Shown here: positions 27,633 through 35,486 of the stretch, piece after piece
Layout of the letters: every line of letters begins with the position of its first letter
Position numbering within the stretch: the stretch's first letter is position 1
DNA from: Neolewinella litorea
Lineage (GTDB): Bacteria > Bacteroidota > Bacteroidia > Chitinophagales > Saprospiraceae
NCBI RefSeq assembly: GCF_004803465.1
Contig: NZ_SRSF01000014.1
Span: forward strand, 1-57,148
Length of the DNA stretch: 57,148 nt
Reading direction: 5' to 3'
The notes under the pieces: generated by a model
Told to the model about the DNA's origin: nothing
Seen by the model: the letters and a program-made list of their open reading frames with translations, nothing else
Database searches by the model: none
Translations under genes and position numbers: made by a program

Positions 27633-28159
27633 CTCCACCCGGCGGGTGGAGGCACCGGCCGGACAGCCCACGCGCCGCGTGGGCAGCACGACAGTAAGAC
27701 GGAAATACCGCTGCTCCACCCGGCGGGTGGAGGTTCCGGTGAAACCACCAAGCGTGGAAACCTAACGGACCATCCACATGTCGCGTGGGCCAGCACGTCA
27801 GCCAGGTGGAAGTACAATCGCTCCACCCGGCGGGTGGAGGCTCCGATGACACTACCGGGCGTGGGCACAAGCCGGACAGCCCACGCGCCACGTGGGCCAG
27901 CACGTTAACCAGGTGGAAGTAAAATCGCTCCACCCGGCGGGTGGAGGCTCCGGTAAAACCACCAAGCCGGAAACCTGCCGGACCACCCACGCGCCACGTG
28001 GGCCAGCACGATACTCAAAACGAAATACATCCGCTCCACCCGGCGGGTGGAGGCTCCGGTAATGCTACCGGGCGTGGACACCGGCCGGACGACCCACGCG
28101 CCGCGTGGGCCTGCACAATAGTTTGCAAGGAATACGCCTGCTCCACCCACCGGGTGGAG
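27633..28159. repeat. Tandem array of two alternating dyad repeats, ~107-bp period, with 213-bp higher-order pattern
   Basis: Dyad A (CTCCACCCGGCGGGTGGAG, 9-bp arms) occurs at 27633, 27714, 27821, 27928, 28034 and, with changed centre, 28141. Dyad B (CCCACGCGCCRCGTGGG) occurs at 27667, 27773 (degenerate), 27880, 27986 and 28093. B spacing is 106/107/106/107 and A spacing 81/107/107/106/107. The A-to-B linker alternates between two types (ACCACCAAGC versus CTACCGGGCGTGG), so every second unit is most alike. The first unit is the second type with about 26 bp missing. Because 107 is not a multiple of three, open frames through it are artefacts. It fills the gap between mtaB and the next co-directional gene. 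Confidence 0.9.
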
Positions 28160-28249
28160 GTATTGAAAGCCGCGCCGGGCGGAGGAACCGTAACCGTGCC
28201 GAATGGGGTTCCCATCAAAGTCTTAACTTCATCGGCAACCGCCCCCGCC

Positions 28250-28990
28250 ATGAAAACCATGCTTTTTGTCCTGTTCCTTTGCACCTGCGTCCCCGCCCAA
28301 GTAATCGGACAGCGGGCGGCGGAACTCATTGAGCAAGTTATGAATGCAGTAGGACTGGAAGCGATGCAGTCTCTTCACGATGTAGAGTACCTCTATCATT
28401 CCGGCGATACGAAAAGCCTGGAGCGTTACATCTTCGACGGGGAAGTGAGCTACGGACGCACGCGGACCGACAGCGGACGAATCGTGGAGCAGTACCACAA
28501 CGGCCGTACGACCACCGTGATCGTGGACGGACAACTCACCCGGGAGCCCACGGAAGTGAGCCGGGCACTCTTCCGCCGCAAGACAAACTACTACTGGCTA
28601 ATGATGATGCACAAGCTCCGCGACCCGGGCGTGGAGCACACCTACGTCGGTACCCGCACGATCGAGGGGATTCCATACGAGGTGGTGGACATGACCTTCG
28701 GGGAAGGCGTGGGTCTGGCGCGCGACCGCTACCGATTGTTCGTCAATCCCTATACCCATTTGGTCGATCGCTTCCTGTACACCGTGGCGGCCGCCGACCG
28801 ATTGACGCCGACGCTGATGCAGGTGACTTACGGCTGTTTCCCGGAGGGCGTGAGGCTGCCGGAGGTAAGCCGGAGCCATCCCGCGAGCGATTGGGAAGGC
28901 GAATTAAGCGCCGACGGGGAGTGGCGGGTAAGCCACCGCGACGGCTTTCGCTTCAATAACGGGTTTACGGCGGAGACGATCCGACAGTAG
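28250..28990 (+). CDS. Exported protein of unknown function
   Basis: A 246-residue protein with a signal peptide (LFVLFLCTCVPAQVIGQ). The body is beta-strand-rich with a pattern typical of LolA-like or DUF6503-type Bacteroidota exported proteins (RTIEGIPYEVVDMTFGEG, YRLFVNPYTHLVDRFLYT), but the family call is a guess. The frame is open to 27941 through the repeat array; the ATG at 28250 is chosen because the signal peptide starts there. It is convergent with the next gene, with 1 bp between stops. Confidence 0.65.
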   Translation: MKTMLFVLFLCTCVPAQVIGQRAAELIEQVMNAVGLEAMQSLHDVEYLYHSGDTKSLERYIFDGEVSYGRTRTDSGRIVEQYHNGRTTTVIVDGQLTREPTEVSRALFRRKTNYYWLMMMHKLRDPGVEHTYVGTRTIEGIPYEVVDMTFGEGVGLARDRYRLFVNPYTHLVDRFLYTVAAADRLTPTLMQVTYGCFPEGVRLPEVSRSHPASDWEGELSADGEWRVSHRDGFRFNNGFTAETIRQ

Positions 28991-28991
28991 G

Positions 28992-29528
28992 TTAGCGCAC
29001 CAACTGCAGCACAAAGTTACCCTGCGTGCGCAGGCTAATGCCGTAGTCGGCGTCCGACTCCGTCACGTCCATTTCGGTCGTCAGGCTGATTTGTTTCTGG
29101 CGAACGAAGTCCAGCACCGGGAAACGCTGGGGGTCGGTGAAGTAGCCGTTGCCGTTGGGGTTCCGGAGGCCGGAGAGCAGCAAGCTGCCGTCGCGGAAGC
29201 TCCATTTGCCGCTGCCCACGCCGCTTTCACGGGTTTGCTGGCGGTCGGAGGAGGTTTCCACGGTCATCAGGTAATCTCCGCTGGAGGTCCAGCGGCCATC
29301 GTCTTCGAGAAAGATCATCAGGTCGCTTTCGGAGATCGAGCTGACGCCTTCTTCGTCTACGGGATTTCCGGAGAAGTTACCCTGTACACGAAAGTCGCCG
29401 CTGAACTCACGGATCCCCCAGCTGCCTACAAAGTCGGCCTCGGTGATGGTGTAGTTATCTGGTTCATCCTTTTGGCAGGCGGAAACGCCCAGCACAAAAA
29501 GAAAAAGGAAGGGTAAAAATTTACTCAT
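28992..29528 (-). CDS. Lipocalin-like hypothetical lipoprotein
   Basis: A 178-residue lipoprotein (lipobox LGVSAC). After the Cys come a charged linker and a domain beginning FVGSWGIREFSG, reminiscent of small lipocalin-like Bacteroidota lipoproteins, with repeated strands (GRWTSSGDYLMTV, GSGKWSFRDGSLLLSG). No catalytic residues are evident. The ATG at 29528 begins the signal peptide; the open frame continues nine codons further. Confidence 0.65.
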   Translation of the reverse strand: MSKFLPFLFLFVLGVSACQKDEPDNYTITEADFVGSWGIREFSGDFRVQGNFSGNPVDEEGVSSISESDLMIFLEDDGRWTSSGDYLMTVETSSDRQQTRESGVGSGKWSFRDGSLLLSGLRNPNGNGYFTDPQRFPVLDFVRQKQISLTTEMDVTESDADYGISLRTQGNFVLQLVR

Positions 29529-29671
29529 ATACACGCAATTGGAGCCAGCCGTCAATTGATGGCCGTCGGAACTGAGGTTTAATCTGGTGTGTTGTCCTTA
29601 GTCTGGGTGTATGAACCGCTCCCTCCCCCTATAACAAGTATATGTACAAAAGTGGTATGCGCGAATGAAAA

Positions 29672-29708
29672 AAAGCCTCCGACCCGCCTGATGCGCGTCG
29701 GAGGCTTT
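29672..29708 (-). terminator. Rho-independent terminator of the aconitase gene
   Basis: Arms AAAGCCTCCGAC (29672-29683) and GTCGGAGGCTTT (29697-29708) pair perfectly around a 13-nt loop. On the minus strand the hairpin is followed by a run of T (complement of A at 29668-29674). It starts 22 bp after the aconitase stop codon. Confidence 0.85.
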
Positions 29709-29729
29709 CATTCTTCAGCCTGACCGGTA

Positions 29730-31997
29730 TCAGGCGGTCAGCTCCTCGCGGATCTTGTTTAGCGCGCTGCCGGCCCGTACCCAGTCGATCTGGGCCAGGT
29801 TGTAGGTGTGGGCCACTTCGAAGGAATCTTTGGTTCCATCGGCGTGCTCCAGCACTACGGTCAGGTTACGGTTGGGGGCCATGGCGGCGAAGTCGGTGAT
29901 GCTCACCTTATCGTCCTGGCGCACCTTCTCGTAATCGTCGGGGTTGACGAAGGTCAGGGCCAGCATACCCTGCTTTTTCAGGTTGGTCTCGTGGATGCGG
30001 GCGAAGCTCTTCACCAGCACGGCGTGGACGCCCAGGAAGCGGGGTTCCATGGCGGCGTGCTCACGGCTGGAGCCTTCGCCGTAGTTTTCCTCCCCGACCA
30101 CGATCTGGCCGATGCCGTTGTCGCGGTAGGTGGTGGCGCTGTCGGGCACGGCCATGTAGTCGTTGGTCACGAAGTTGATCACCGAGTTCGTCTTCTCATT
30201 GTAGGCGTTGATGGCGCCGATGAGGCAGTTCTGGCTGATGTTCTCCAGGTGACCGCGGTAGGTAAGCCAGGGGCCGGCCATGGAAATGTGATCGGTGGTA
30301 CACTTGCCCTTGGCCTTGATGAGCACGCGCATGTCCTGGACCTGCTCCGGCCGGATGGGCTGGAAAGGCTCAAGCAGTTGCAAGCGATCGCTGGTGGGGT
30401 CCACGCTCACCTCGATCCCGCTGCCGTCTGCGGCGGGCTCCTGGTAGCCGGCGTCTTCCACGGCGAAGCCCTTGGGGGGCAGCTCCACGCCGGTGGGCGG
30501 ATCGAGCCGCACCTCCTCGCCCTGCTCGTTGGTCAGGGTATCGGTGAGGGGGTTGAACTTCATGCTGCCGCTGATGGACATGGCGGTGACGATCTCCGGA
30601 CTGGCTACGAAGCCGCGGGTCTGGGGGTTACCGTCGTTGCGCTTGGCGAAGTTGCGGTTGAAGCTGGTGATGATCGAGTTGGCGCGGTTGGGGTCGTCGG
30701 TGTGGCGGGCCCACTGACCGATACACGGTCCGCAAGCGTTGGCCAGCACTACGCCGCCAATCTCCTCGAAGGCGTCGAGGATGCCGTCGCGCTGTACGGT
30801 GAAGCGGATCTGCTCCGAGCCAGGGGTTACGGTGAATTCAGATTTCACCTTCAGTCCTTTCTGCTTGGCCTGCCGGGCCAGGCTGGCGGCGCGGTCGAGG
30901 TCCTCATAGCTGGAGTTGGTACAGCTGCCGATGAGGCCCACTTCCAGGACGGGGGGGAACTCAAACTTGTCGACGGCTGCGGCGAACTCGCTGATGGGGA
31001 AGGCACGGTCCGGGGTGTAAGGTCCGTTGATGTGGGGCTCCAGGGTGCTCAGGTCGATCTCGATCACCCGGTCGAAGTACTGTTCGGGATTCGCGTACAC
31101 CTCGGCGTCGCCGGTAAGGTGCTCGGCCACCTGGTCGGCCAGGGCGGCCACGTCGGCGCGGTCGGTGGCCTTCAGGTAGCGGCTCATGCTTTCGTCGTAG
31201 CCGAAGGTAGAGGTGGTGGCGCCGATCTCGGCACCCATGTTGCAGATGGTGCCTTTACCGGTACAGCTCATGCTGCGGGCGCCCTCGCCGAAGTACTCGA
31301 CAATGGCTCCGGTACCACCCTTTACGGTAAGGATACCGGCTACCTTGAGGATAACGTCCTTGGGGCTCGTCCAGCCGCTGAGTTTGCCGGTCAGCTTCAC
31401 GCCGATCACCTTGGGCATTTTGAGTTCCCAGGGCATACCAGCCATGACGTCCACGGCGTCGGCACCACCGACACCGATGGCGACCATTCCGAGGCCGCCG
31501 GCGTTGGGGGTGTGGCTGTCGGTACCGATCATCATACCGCCGGGGAAGGCGTAGTTCTCGAGTACGATCTGGTGGATGATACCGGCGCCGGGCTTCCAGA
31601 AGCCGATACCGTACTTATCCGAAACGGTGGAGAGGAAGTCGTACACCTCCTTGTTCTGGTCGTTGGCGCGGGCCAGGTCCTCGTCGGCCCCGGTCTCGGC
31701 CAGGATCAGGTGGTCGCAGTGGACGGTGGACGGCACGGCTACTTTATCGCGGCCGGCCATCATGAACTGCAACAGGGCCATCTGTGCGGTGGCGTCCTGC
31801 ATGGCGACCCGATCGGGCTGGAAGAAGACGTAGTCCCTGCCCCGGCCGTACTGTTGCAGCGGGCTTTCGGGGTGCAGGTGGGTATAAAGGATCTTCTCGG
31901 TGAGGGTCAGGGGCTTACCCAGTTTGTTGCGTGCCTCGGCGACTTTACCGGGCAGGTCTTCGTATACTTTTTTGATCAGGTCAATATCAAATGCCAT
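29730..31997 (-). CDS. Aconitate hydratase (mitochondrial-type)
   Basis: A 755-residue TCA-cycle enzyme interconverting citrate and isocitrate. The [4Fe-4S] ligands are the Cys of [12 protein letters not shown] and both Cys of ACGPCIGQW. Substrate-binding stretches include [31 protein letters not shown] and [14 protein letters not shown]. Length fits the mitochondrial-type aconitase rather than the ~890-residue AcnA or AcnB forms. The ATG at 31997 ([17 protein letters not shown]) is chosen; the open frame to 32060 crosses the promoter side. The gene is monocistronic, bounded by a terminator and a -7 box. Confidence 0.92.
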   Translation of the reverse strand: MAFDIDLIKKVYEDLPGKVAEARNKLGKPLTLTEKILYTHLHPESPLQQYGRGRDYVFFQPDRVAMQDATAQMALLQFMMAGRDKVAVPSTVHCDHLILAETGADEDLARANDQNKEVYDFLSTVSDKYGIGFWKPGAGIIHQIVLENYAFPGGMMIGTDSHTPNAGGLGMVAIGVGGADAVDVMAGMPWELKMPKVIGVKLTGKLSGWTSPKDVILKVAGILTVKGGTGAIVEYFGEGARSMSCTGKGTICNMGAEIGATTSTFGYDESMSRYLKATDRADVAALADQVAEHLTGDAEVYANPEQYFDRVIEIDLSTLEPHINGPYTPDRAFPISEFAAAVDKFEFPPVLEVGLIGSCTNSSYEDLDRAASLARQAKQKGLKVKSEFTVTPGSEQIRFTVQRDGILDAFEEIGGVVLANACGPCIGQWARHTDDPNRANSIITSFNRNFAKRNDGNPQTRGFVASPEIVTAMSISGSMKFNPLTDTLTNEQGEEVRLDPPTGVELPPKGFAVEDAGYQEPAADGSGIEVSVDPTSDRLQLLEPFQPIRPEQVQDMRVLIKAKGKCTTDHISMAGPWLTYRGHLENISQNCLIGAINAYNEKTNSVINFVTNDYMAVPDSATTYRDNGIGQIVVGEENYGEGSSREHAAMEPRFLGVHAVLVKSFARIHETNLKKQGMLALTFVNPDDYEKVRQDDKVSITDFAAMAPNRNLTVVLEHADGTKDSFEVAHTYNLAQIDWVRAGSALNKIREELTA

Positions 31998-32073
31998 AGT
32001 CAGCTGTAGTTTTAGATTCGACTTCGTCTTTTCGTGCTTACTGGGTGAACGCCTCACCACCGGGAAAAGTCGA

Positions 32074-32081
32074 CAAATGTA
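32074..32081 (-). promoter_or_regulatory. Bacteroidota -7 promoter box TACATTTG for the aconitase gene
   Basis: On the minus strand the octamer reads TACATTTG, an exact TAnnTTTG match, 76 bp upstream of the aconitase ATG. A TTTG at 32107-32110 is the nearest -33-like element, with slightly long spacing (25 bp). Confidence 0.5.
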
Positions 32082-32219
32082 AGCGGATTACGCCAACTAG
32101 TGGCCGCAAACCGCTGGCGGGCGTAGCCATTTTGCCGTCAGCATACTGTTAGACAGGCCGGCACAAATCAATCCCGGCCGAAGCTACGCCAGGTTTTACA
32201 CCGGAGTGCCCACCGCCGC

Positions 32220-32309
32220 CTAGTACATGGGGCAGCCGCAGTTGCCCGCCCGGCACCCGGCCAGCAGCAACAAGCAGATCAACCAAAAGAGTACGGTAGC
32301 CAGGCGCAT
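32220..32309 (-). CDS. Small lipoprotein, 29 residues, ending CGCPMY
   Basis: The minus-strand frame reads MRLATVLFWLICLLLLAGC and then ten residues, ending NCGCPMY before a TAG. It has a complete lipoprotein signal with lipobox LLAGC, leaving a tiny mature peptide with two further cysteines. I recall short Cys-Pro-ending lipoproteins of this kind in Bacteroidota, but the function is unknown. It lies between aconitase and the phosphopantetheinyl transferase gene, same strand. An 11-bp inverted repeat (GCGGGTGCCGT at 32363, ACGGCACCCGC at 32411) stands between it and the latter's stop. Confidence 0.45.
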   Translation of the reverse strand: MRLATVLFWLICLLLLAGCRAGNCGCPMY

Positions 32310-32430
32310 GGATTCGCTTTTCCGCACAAAATAACACCTTCATGGCTCTGGTGGCTGTTGCAGCGGGTGCCGTAGTGGTGCCGACCGGCCCGGCGGTTGG
32401 GTTACGAAGCACGGCACCCGCGGGCGCGCC

Positions 32431-33084
32431 CTAATGCAGTTCCGCCAGCGATACTTCATGCACCGTCACCTCGGGAAGGGTACGCGCGGCCAGGTGAGCG
32501 GCGTATCCGGGCCGAAGGTGCAGCTCGCGCACCGTATAGTGTGTACCGTCCACCCCGATGCGCTCCGGCAGGCAATTGATGTCCGCCGGGTCCAGCGAAA
32601 AACCCCGCCCGTCGGCCTTCATCACGGCCTCCTTGCGCGTCCAGAGGCGGTAAAAGTCCGTCACCTGGTCGGGTGAGCTTTGCAGCTGGGCGTATTCTTC
32701 AGCGGTGAAGACCCGGCGGAATTCCCCCAGGTCCACCTCCCCTACCCTTTCTACGTCCACGCCCAGGCGGCCCATCCCCACCGCGGAGCAGCACACCACC
32801 AGGCCGTCGGTGTGGGAGATATTAAAATCAAAATCGGGCCGATAGGGGAAATAGGGTCGCCGGTACGCGCCAGTGGCCAGCGTCGACAGTTCAGGGAGCG
32901 CAGCGTCAATTTTCTTTGCGGCGTAGCGCAGGAGCAATTTACCCAGCAAGCCCGCCTGCCGGTCCTGCCAGCGCCGGTAACGGTTCAGGTCCCGTTGTAT
33001 TTCTTTGGGCAGGGTCCGGCAGCGTCGCGTCCACTCCTGCTCCGGCAGGCGGACATCGTTGCGGATGTGGAACACACGGATCAC
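32431..33084 (-). CDS. 4'-Phosphopantetheinyl transferase, Sfp type
   Basis: A 217-residue enzyme that moves the phosphopantetheine arm of CoA onto the Ser of carrier domains. The Sfp/AcpT signatures are present: FNISHTDGLVV, LGVDVERVG, VFTAEEYAQL and WTRKEAVMKADGRGF, giving the Mg-binding Asp/Glu residues. It starts with GTG at 33084, whose GTGA overlaps the TGA of the upstream C-T-TE gene, so translation is coupled. The frame is open to 33471, but that extension is antisense-like low-complexity sequence. Its place at the end of the NRPS operon shows it activates these synthetases. Confidence 0.88.
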   Translation of the reverse strand: MIRVFHIRNDVRLPEQEWTRRCRTLPKEIQRDLNRYRRWQDRQAGLLGKLLLRYAAKKIDAALPELSTLATGAYRRPYFPYRPDFDFNISHTDGLVVCCSAVGMGRLGVDVERVGEVDLGEFRRVFTAEEYAQLQSSPDQVTDFYRLWTRKEAVMKADGRGFSLDPADINCLPERIGVDGTHYTVRELHLRPGYAAHLAARTLPEVTVHEVSLAELH

Positions 33085-35483
33085 TTGGCGGGGTCGCTGG
33101 TGGCCCGCGCGGGTGGTGCGGTGGCGGTGGCGGTGCGGCTCTCGATGTAGGACTCGACCAGGCGCGCGGTTTCGGCTACCGCCGGCTCCTGGAATAGTTC
33201 GGCGTGCCCGGCGGGCACGTCCTGGATGGTGAGCTGGTCCCCGGAGATCCGCCGCCAGGTTTCGATCACGAAAGAGTGGCTGGGCCACTGCCGCAGTTCC
33301 TGGCTTCGCAGCAGACAGATCGGGTGGCCGTAGTCGGGAGCGCGGTAGCTGCGGAATGCAGCGACCAGTCCGTCCTTCAGGCGGCGGGCGCGCAGGCGCA
33401 GGCGCAGGTTTTCTCCCATGACTCGCTCGGGCAGAACCTCGCCGGCCAGCTGCTCTTGGATGTCCGTCCACCGCCCAAGCCGCAGGTGGCCCCAGTACCA
33501 GGCCAGCGACCCCGGCTTGCGCCAGTTCTTTTGACCGCCCTGATCTAGGATGCCGGGCGGGTCGATGTCGGCGCCGATGATGACGGGTGCCGGACGGCCG
33601 GCGTCAAGCAGGAGGCGTCCGATGGCCACGCAAATTGCACCGCTGTAGCAGTAGGACAGCAGGATGAGTGGGTCGGGGGCCCCCACCTTGTCGATCTCCG
33701 CCAGGTAGTGGGCGGCCATCTCCTGGATGCTGCCGTCGAGCTCGGAGCGGCCGTCGATGCCGTTGGGCTGCAGGGCATACACCGGCCGCTGGGGGTGTAG
33801 ATGGCGGGTCAGCGACTGGTACATCAGCACGTAGCCCAGGCCACCGTGGAAGCAGAACAGCGGGGGCAGGGTGCCACTTACGCGCTGGGGTACGAGGTTG
33901 TTCCACTCGGAGGCCGCCTCGCCGGCGTCGAGGAAGCGGGCCAGCTGGCGGATGGTCGGGTGCAGCAGCAGGCTGCTGGGCGGGATGTTGTTGCCGGTCA
34001 ATCGTTCCAGCCGCGCAAAGAGCCGGAGGGCCGCCAGGGAAGTCCCGCCGCAGTGGAAAAAATTGTCGTCGATGCCCACCGTATCCACCGGCAACAACTG
34101 TTCCCACAAGCCCGCCAGCCGCAATTGCGTCCCGTTGGAGGGGGCCACGTAGGGCGGTCGTTGGGCCGCCGCGGCCGGGGTCGTAGTGACCAGCGGGGGC
34201 GGGGGCAGGTCTTCAGGATCGGGCAGACTTCGGTCGGACAGTCCGGCGACCGCCCGAATCAGGTCCAGGAAGCCATTGAGCAGCCACCGGGCCAAGTCCT
34301 CCGGCACGCCTTCCCGGTAGCGAAGGCTCACCTCCCAATCTTCGCGGGGCAGCACCATGCAGGTAACGGGGTACCGGGATGTCAGGTCTCCGCCGAACTC
34401 CGCCACGCGGAGACCACCGCCGGCCAGTTCGGTCCAGGGGTAGTTCTGCACGGCCAGCAGGGAGTTGAAGGGTAGTCCGTCGCCGCCGCTCCACTCCGCG
34501 ATCTGGTCCAGCTCCACGTATTGCTGCGCGCTGTCCCGGGCGCTCTGCCCCTGGATGCGCTGGAAGAGGTCGTCTGTCCCCAGCTGCACCACCTTCGGCA
34601 GGATGCGGGCGAACATGCCGGCGACGCCGTCCATCCCCGCGACCTCCGGTGGCCGGCCATTTACCGAGATCCCGAAGCAGACGGTTTCGGTCTGCAGGTA
34701 CCGGCCCAGCATCATGGCCCAAAGGCCCTGCAGAACGGCGTTCTGCGTCGCCTCCTGCCGCTTGCAGTAGGCCACGAAACCATCCCGGACGTCCGGTTCC
34801 AAGGTGGTGGAGAGGCTGCGTTGCTCCCCCTCGGCGGCGGGCAGCAAACTGGGCTTTTCCATCCGGGAGAGGCGTTCGCGCCAGTACCGTTCGCGGGCCC
34901 CGGCGTCCTGCGCCTGCACGTGACGGAGGTAAGGTTTCAGATCGGGGATAGGGGTGAGTTCTCCGGGGCCGTCACCACGCTCCGCGGCATAGTACGCCAG
35001 GAAATCCCGGAGGACGACCCCGGATGACCAGCCGTCCAGTAGCAAGTGGTGACTCGTCCAGTTGAAAAAGTGCTCTTCCGGCCCCAGGCGCACGAGCGCG
35101 AGGCGGGCGGCGGGCGGTTTGTCGAGCGTGAGTCCGCGACGACGATCCTCCAGCAGATAGTCCGCGATGGCCCGGCGCTGCTCGGTGTCGCCCCGGTCGC
35201 TCCAGTCGTGGTATTCCACCGCCCCCTCCACCCGGGGGTGCACCACCCATACCGGCCGGGAGACCTTTTCCCAGTGTACCGACGCCCGCAGGGGCGGGTG
35301 GCGCAGACAGGTCTTTTCCCAGGCCGCGTTCAGGGCATCGCGGTCGAGCGGGCCGCGGAGCCGGCAGCGGGTCTGGATCAGCCCCTCATCGTCGGTGGGA
35401 GACGACAAATGATGGAACAGCAAGGCCCGTTGGAGGTGGTTCAGGGGATATATGGCCTCTATCTTGGGCTTGGTCGCGGACAT
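33081..35483 (-). CDS. NRPS release module: condensation - carrier - thioesterase (C-T-TE), no adenylation domain
   Basis: An 800-residue nonribosomal peptide synthetase. It begins with an acceptor-docking-like segment (KIEAIYPLNHLQRALLFHHL). The condensation domain spans about 8-430 with an intact HHLLLDG (His145-His146, Asp150). There is no adenylation domain. The carrier domain (about 455-525) has Ser482 in NFFHCGGTSLAAL. The thioesterase (about 545-790) has LLSYCYSG where GxSxG is expected, so Cys612 occupies the nucleophile position, while His760 (AGHAELFQEP) is intact. The carrier must be loaded by another protein's A domain. The gene lies 3 bp after the C-A-T-E gene and overlaps the PPTase gene. 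Confidence 0.9.
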   Translation of the reverse strand: MSATKPKIEAIYPLNHLQRALLFHHLSSPTDDEGLIQTRCRLRGPLDRDALNAAWEKTCLRHPPLRASVHWEKVSRPVWVVHPRVEGAVEYHDWSDRGDTEQRRAIADYLLEDRRRGLTLDKPPAARLALVRLGPEEHFFNWTSHHLLLDGWSSGVVLRDFLAYYAAERGDGPGELTPIPDLKPYLRHVQAQDAGARERYWRERLSRMEKPSLLPAAEGEQRSLSTTLEPDVRDGFVAYCKRQEATQNAVLQGLWAMMLGRYLQTETVCFGISVNGRPPEVAGMDGVAGMFARILPKVVQLGTDDLFQRIQGQSARDSAQQYVELDQIAEWSGGDGLPFNSLLAVQNYPWTELAGGGLRVAEFGGDLTSRYPVTCMVLPREDWEVSLRYREGVPEDLARWLLNGFLDLIRAVAGLSDRSLPDPEDLPPPPLVTTTPAAAAQRPPYVAPSNGTQLRLAGLWEQLLPVDTVGIDDNFFHCGGTSLAALRLFARLERLTGNNIPPSSLLLHPTIRQLARFLDAGEAASEWNNLVPQRVSGTLPPLFCFHGGLGYVLMYQSLTRHLHPQRPVYALQPNGIDGRSELDGSIQEMAAHYLAEIDKVGAPDPLILLSYCYSGAICVAIGRLLLDAGRPAPVIIGADIDPPGILDQGGQKNWRKPGSLAWYWGHLRLGRWTDIQEQLAGEVLPERVMGENLRLRLRARRLKDGLVAAFRSYRAPDYGHPICLLRSQELRQWPSHSFVIETWRRISGDQLTIQDVPAGHAELFQEPAVAETARLVESYIESRTATATAPPARATSDPAK

Positions 35484-35486
35484 CTG

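Noticed and set aside
27633..28159. CRISPR array
   Set aside because: The regular spacing is suggestive, but the intervals between dyads are themselves repeated and not unique spacers, and no cas gene is present.
27593..28329. Several minus-strand open frames in the repeat array with recurring PPAGWSG and STRRVER words
   Set aside because: The words are translations of dyad A in different frames; the 107-bp period rotates the frame, so no protein can be selected.
29808..32009. 733-codon plus-strand open frame opposite the aconitase gene
   Set aside because: It is antisense to a clear aconitase. Its translation is Gly/Val/His-rich with no motif, typical of the mirror frame of GC-rich coding DNA.
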